From an uncultured Caryophanales bacterium (lineage in GTDB: Bacteria > Bacillota_I > Bacilli_A > RFN20 > CAG-826), in assembly GCA_947165725.1 (NCBI GenBank), contig CAMVBL010000010.1, positions 1 to 26,738 of the forward strand: a stretch of DNA of 26,738 bases, written 5' to 3'. A program made the translations under genes and the position numbers. The notes under the pieces were generated by a model. The model was not told the DNA's origin. It made no database searches and saw only the letters and a list, made by a program, of their open reading frames with translations. Shown here piece by piece: positions 23,531-26,738 of this stretch (within the stretch, counting starts at the first letter, position 1; each line of letters opens with the position of its first letter).

Positions 23531-23559
23531 TTGACACTTATTATTATTACTTGTAATAT
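23531..23559 (+). promoter_or_regulatory. Promoter of rpsP-khpA-rimM-trmD
   Basis: TTGACA (23531-23536), exactly 17 nt, TAATAT (23554-23559): near-consensus sigma-A promoter. The rplS promoter lies 42 nt away pointing the other way. Confidence 0.85.
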
Positions 23560-23592
23560 TGTCGAGGAATTAAAAATTAGGAGGCTATTATT

Positions 23593-23868
23593 ATGGCAGT
23601 TAAAATTAGATTAACAAGAATCGGTAGACATAAAGATCCATTCTTCCGTGTCGTCGCCGCTGACTCTCACTTCGCTCGTGATGGTCGTATCATTGAACAA
23701 ATTGGTTACTATGACCCAGCCAAAGGTATTGAAAATGCCGTCATCGATGAAGAATTAGCATTAAAATGGTTAAACGCCGGTGCTGTTCCATCAGAAACAG
23801 TTAAAGCTATGTTCAACCGTAAGGGTTTAAACGCCAAATACGTTGCAAATAAGAAAAACGCGAAATAA
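23593..23868 (+). CDS. rpsP: 30S ribosomal protein S16
   Basis: S16 is a small-subunit assembly protein. It has 91 residues, normal length: AVKIRLTRIGRHKDPFFRVV, then ADSHFARDGRIIEQIGYYDP and the C-terminal ALKWLNAGAVPSETVKAMF. AGGAGG lies 8 nt before the ATG. It is the first gene of the rpsP-khpA-rimM-trmD block, which here runs opposite to the genes on both sides. Confidence 0.99.
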   Translation: MAVKIRLTRIGRHKDPFFRVVAADSHFARDGRIIEQIGYYDPAKGIENAVIDEELALKWLNAGAVPSETVKAMFNRKGLNAKYVANKKNAK

Positions 23869-23879
23869 GGAGCTTAACG

Positions 23880-24140
23880 ATGGATTACGAGAAAATTGTT
23901 AAAACAATTATTGATCCAATCATTGAAGATCCAAGTTCAGTTCTTCTTAGAGTGAACGAAGAAGAAAAAGACGTCTTAATTATTATTGCCGCGGAAAAAG
24001 ACGATACCGCTAGACTCATTGGCCGTAAAGGTTTAATCGCTAACGCTATCAGAGAAGTCGTTTCCATCGCTGGCAAAAGTGAAGAAAAGCACGTCCATCT
24101 CAAGTTCGAATCCTTTGATGATGAAAGAAAAGAGGATTAA
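23880..24140 (+). CDS. khpA: KH-domain RNA-binding protein KhpA (YlqC)
   Basis: This is a small KH protein that in Firmicutes pairs with KhpB and binds many RNAs, affecting cell length and division. It has 86 residues. A single KH domain carries the GxxG loop in LIGRKGLIANAIREVV, preceded by an acidic strand region. AAGGAG lies 8 nt before the ATG, and the gap to rpsP is 11 nt. Its TAA stop sits in the loop of a terminator hairpin. The YlqD gene that follows khpA in B. subtilis is absent. Confidence 0.95.
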   Translation: MDYEKIVKTIIDPIIEDPSSVLLRVNEEEKDVLIIIAAEKDDTARLIGRKGLIANAIREVVSIAGKSEEKHVHLKFESFDDERKED

Positions 24141-24151
24141 TCCTCTTTTTT
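24130..24151 (+). terminator. Terminator at the khpA stop codon, inside the operon
   Basis: AAGAGGA 24130-24136 pairs with TCCTCTT 24141-24147 around TTAA (which contains the khpA stop), then T24146-24151. The rimM ATG is only 9 nt past the T-run. It probably attenuates rimM-trmD relative to rpsP-khpA. Confidence 0.75.
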
Positions 24152-24160
24152 GTTAATAAT

Positions 24161-24676
24161 ATGAAAGACGAATGCTTATTACTTGGTTATATTACTGATG
24201 CCTTCTCCTTAGATGGTACTTTTAAGGTTTTAAGTAAAACTGATTTTGCTGAAACTCGTTATCGAAAAGGTAAGGAAATATTTTTGTGTTCGCCTAATGC
24301 CAAGGAACGTACTGTTGTGACTGTGGAAGCATATCGTGGAAGCGGTATGTTTGACTTCGTTAAAGTTCAAGGTGTCAATTCTAAAGAAGAAGCTTTAGCG
24401 TATAAAGGCTATGAAATCAGAGCCGAAAAAGACTACGATTCTTTAAAAAAAGATGAATACTACTTTGTGGACCTTGTAGGTTGCAAAGTTTTAGACGATA
24501 AAGGCCAAGAATTAGGCGAAGTTAGTCAAGTTGAAGAGTTCCCTGCTCAACTCACTTTAAGAGTTAAAAGAAAAGGAAAAGAAGATTTCTTTGTCCCTTT
24601 CATTAAAGCTTTCATTAGAAGAGTTGATATTAACAAAAAGAAAATCGAGATTAACGTTATTGGAGGCATGTTATGA
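24161..24676 (+). CDS. rimM: Ribosome maturation factor RimM
   Basis: RimM binds S19 and helps mature the 30S head. It has 171 residues: the N-terminal barrel starts LLLGYITDAFSLDGTFKVLS, and the C-terminal PRC barrel contains DEYYFVDLVGCKVLDDKGQE, EFPAQLTLRV, and the typical end VPFIKAFIRRVDINKKKIEI. No Shine-Dalgarno is visible before ATG 24161: the upstream bases are the T-run of a terminator. The start is supported by family alignment. It overlaps trmD by 4 nt (ATGA). Confidence 0.95.
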   Translation: MKDECLLLGYITDAFSLDGTFKVLSKTDFAETRYRKGKEIFLCSPNAKERTVVTVEAYRGSGMFDFVKVQGVNSKEEALAYKGYEIRAEKDYDSLKKDEYYFVDLVGCKVLDDKGQELGEVSQVEEFPAQLTLRVKRKGKEDFFVPFIKAFIRRVDINKKKIEINVIGGML

Positions 24677-25452
24677 AAATAAGTATTCTTACATTGTTCC
24701 CAGAATTCTTTGATGGTTTCTTAACCAACTCCATCATCAAACGCGCAATCGCGAAAGAAAAAGTTCAAATCGAAGTTATTAATATTAGAGATTTTACCAC
24801 TGATAAATATGGTCGTGTTGATAGCGCGCCAGTCGGTGGAGGTGCTGGTTTGATCATGAAATGTCAACCAGTCATTGATTGCTTAAAATCAGTCAAAAAA
24901 GAAAATAGTCATGTCATCCTTCTTTCACCAAGAGGAAAGACTTACAATCAAGCACGTGCCCGCTATTTTGCTAAAAACTATGAACACCTTATCCTTATTT
25001 GTGGTCATTATGAAGGTACAGATGAACGCATCAATAAATACGTTGATGAATTAGTCTCTATTGGCGATTATATTCTCACAGGTGGAGAAATCGGCGCACA
25101 AATTATTAGTGATTCTGTTATCCGTTTACTTGATGGCGTTATCGCTTCTGAATCAATCGTCGATGAATCATTTGAAAATGGATTATTAGAATATCCACAG
25201 TATAGTGAACCATTTGAATATGATGGTCAATATATCCCAGATATCCTTTATTCAGGCAATCATGGCGCGATTGAGAAATGGCGTAAAAAGCAATCCTTAA
25301 AGCTCACAAAAGAGTATCGTCCAGATCTATTAAAGGACTATCCATTAAATAAGCAAGAAAAGAAATTAATGGATGAACTAAATAGCGATGAAACTCCTAA
25401 ATGGGAAAAGGACGCGATTGAAAAAGGTAAAAAGTTTATAAAAGAAAAGTGA
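24673..25452 (+). CDS. trmD: tRNA (guanine-37-N1) methyltransferase
   Basis: TrmD methylates G37 next to the anticodon in tRNAs for Leu, Pro and Arg, preventing +1 frameshifts. It has 259 residues: starts MKISILTLFPEFFDGFLTNS, has VGGGAGLIMK, and the SPOUT trefoil knot with LLSPRGKTYNQARA, LICGHYEGTDERI and SIGDYILTGGE for SAM binding. The C-terminal domain is slightly longer than usual. GGAGG lies in the end of rimM. The tRNA-Pro(CGG) in this window, with G37 in its loop, is an expected substrate. Confidence 0.98.
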   Translation: MKISILTLFPEFFDGFLTNSIIKRAIAKEKVQIEVINIRDFTTDKYGRVDSAPVGGGAGLIMKCQPVIDCLKSVKKENSHVILLSPRGKTYNQARARYFAKNYEHLILICGHYEGTDERINKYVDELVSIGDYILTGGEIGAQIISDSVIRLLDGVIASESIVDESFENGLLEYPQYSEPFEYDGQYIPDILYSGNHGAIEKWRKKQSLKLTKEYRPDLLKDYPLNKQEKKLMDELNSDETPKWEKDAIEKGKKFIKEK

Positions 25453-25478
25453 GGTTAATTATTTCCTCACTCTTTTTT
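25448..25478. terminator. Bidirectional terminator between convergent trmD and ffh
   Basis: AGTGAGG 25448-25454 pairs with CCTCACT 25465-25471; the trmD TGA is within the stem. A run of T follows on the plus strand and a T-rich stretch on the minus strand, so it can end both genes. Confidence 0.85.
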
Positions 25479-26738
25479 ACATTCCTGGGAAGCCCATACC
25501 ACCCATGCCGCCTAAGCCGCCTGGAGGCATCTTTCCGGTCTTACGGTATTGCTCCATTTTCTTCATCATTTCTTTCATTTGCTCGTATTTCTTTAAAACC
25601 TTATTTACATCTTGCATGGTCTTACCAGAACCATTAGCGACTCTTTGCTTACGAGAATATTTAAATAGTTCAGGATGTTTTCTTTCTTCTTTGGTCATGG
25701 AGTTAATGATAATTTCAAAATTACGCATTTCTCTTTCGGCCATTTCTTGTTGTTCAGGTGTGATTTTTGGCATACCTGGAATAAGTTTGAGAAGACCACC
25801 TAATGAACCAAGCTTATTAACTTGTTTCATCTGAGCGAGCATATCGTTTAAATCAAATGAACCAGACATCATCTTGTTCATTGAATGTTTAACTTCTTTT
25901 TCGTCTAATTCTTGTTGGGCTTTTTCCACAAGAGTCATGACATCGCCCATACCTAAGATACGGTCCGCCATACGGTCAGGATGGAAGATATCTAAATCTG
26001 TGACTTTTTCGCCAACACCAGTAAACTTAATTGGGACACCAGTCATATGTCTAATTGATAAAGCAGCACCACCACGTGCATCGCCATCTAACTTGGACAT
26101 AATGCAGCCTGTTAATGATATTTTATCATTAAAGGCATTAGCGACATTCACTGCATCTTGACCAGCAGCAGCGTCCACTAAGAGGAGAATTTCTTGTGGT
26201 TCAACGTCACGTTTGATGTTATTTAATTCATCCATTAAGGCTTCATCAATTTGGAGTCGACCAGCGGTATCGATGATCAAAACATGATAGTCTTCATCAT
26301 AAGCTTTTTTCTTAGCCGCTTTAGCAATATCAACTGGGTTCACTTTTGTGCCCATGTTGACGATATCAACGCCTACTGATTTAGCGAGTTGATCTAATTG
26401 GTCAATAGCCGCAGGACGATAGACGTCACAAGCTGCCATTAAGACTTTCTTTTTAAGTTTGTTTTTTAATAAGTAGGCAAGCTTACCTGCGGTTGTGGTC
26501 TTACCACTACCTTGTAAACCAACGAGAATAATGATTGTTGGTCGACCTGTTTGATATTTAATTTCAGCGTCATCACTGCCTAATAATTCAATTAATTCCT
26601 CATGCACGATTTTAACGAGCATTTGGCTTGGATTAAGTTTACTTAATACATCTTGCCCTAGAGCCTTTTCTTTGACGTTATTTGTAAATTCTTTAACGAC
26701 TTTATAATTAACATCAGCTTCTAAAAGAGCGACACGGA
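25477..26738 (-). CDS. ffh: Signal recognition particle protein Ffh (N-terminal end outside the window)
   Basis: SRP54/Ffh binds 4.5S/scRNA and signal sequences and delivers ribosomes to FtsY. The open frame runs off the right edge; about 419 residues are visible, including upstream residues RVALLEADVNYKVVKEF of the N domain, so the true start lies beyond the window and Met 26622 is internal. The G domain shows VGLQGSGKTTTAGKLA, DTAGRL and the TKxD-equivalent SKLDGDARGGA. The M domain has the Gly/Met-rich helices (SFDLNDMLAQM, GSGKTMQDVNKVLKKY) and ends in a run of Gly-Met-Pro. No ylxM can be seen. Confidence 0.98.
   Translation of the reverse strand, partial: RVALLEADVNYKVVKEFTNNVKEKALGQDVLSKLNPSQMLVKIVHEELIELLGSDDAEIKYQTGRPTIIILVGLQGSGKTTTAGKLAYLLKNKLKKKVLMAACDVYRPAAIDQLDQLAKSVGVDIVNMGTKVNPVDIAKAAKKKAYDEDYHVLIIDTAGRLQIDEALMDELNNIKRDVEPQEILLLVDAAAGQDAVNVANAFNDKISLTGCIMSKLDGDARGGAALSIRHMTGVPIKFTGVGEKVTDLDIFHPDRMADRILGMGDVMTLVEKAQQELDEKEVKHSMNKMMSGSFDLNDMLAQMKQVNKLGSLGGLLKLIPGMPKITPEQQEMAEREMRNFEIIINSMTKEERKHPELFKYSRKQRVANGSGKTMQDVNKVLKKYEQMKEMMKKMEQYRKTGKMPPGGLGGMGGMGFPGM

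Noticed and set aside
1..26738. CRISPR array, toxin-antitoxin pair, defence island or biosynthetic cluster
   Set aside because: I saw no regularly spaced repeats and no gene sets of these kinds; apart from the left 5 kb the window is core genes.

Overview
This window looks like a chromosomal segment of an AT-rich Gram-positive bacterium of the Bacilli/Erysipelotrichia/RF39 kind. The evidence is a PolC-type replicative polymerase, the Bacillus-like neighbourhood ffh / rpsP-khpA-rimM-trmD / rplS / lepB / rbgA-rnhB / dprA-topA-xerC / rpsB-tsf-pyrH-frr / cdsA-dxr-rseP-polC, and strong AGGAGG ribosome binding sites. TGA works as a stop here (cdsA, rseP, rbgA, rimM and trmD end in it), so this is not a code-4 Mycoplasma or Spiroplasma. 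The exact lineage is inference.

The left part (1-5011) is accessory. It starts with the 3' end of a TnpB gene of an IS200/IS605-type element, followed by a strongly structured region that fits an omega RNA and the element's right end. Then come a secreted lipoprotein of the tyrosine-phosphatase fold (minus), msrA (minus), an XRE regulator with a membrane tail (minus), and a divergent two-domain enzyme joining a GT4 glycosyltransferase to a PlsC-like acyltransferase (plus). A palindromic operator-like site lies between the last two genes.

The rest (5024-26738) is a nearly gap-free core-gene cluster, mostly on the minus strand. In transcription order it holds ffh (5' end outside the window), rplS, lepB-rbgA-rnhB, dprA, topA, xerC, rpsB-tsf, pyrH-frr and cdsA-dxr-rseP-polC-tRNA-Pro. 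Overlaps of 4 nt (cdsA/dxr, rseP/polC), 11 nt (rbgA/rnhB) and 1 nt (rpsB/tsf) mark tightly coupled operons. The cluster covers protein export (ffh, lepB), ribosome and tRNA maturation (rplS, rbgA, rimM, trmD, frr), translation (rpsB, tsf, rpsP), DNA topology, recombination and replication (topA, xerC, dprA, rnhB, polC), and lipid and envelope precursors (cdsA, dxr, rseP). The rpsP-khpA-rimM-trmD block is flipped to the plus strand in place, so rplS and rpsP diverge from a shared promoter region and trmD converges on ffh.

I see no clear new multi-gene system such as a defence island, biosynthetic cluster or CRISPR array. The best leads are RNA-level: the TnpB omega RNA, a two-state rpsB leader, an L19-type leader, and intrinsic terminators that touch or include the next gene's ribosome binding site. 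At protein level they are the GT4-PlsC fusion, the lipoprotein phosphatase, and a signal peptidase with an extra zinc ribbon.
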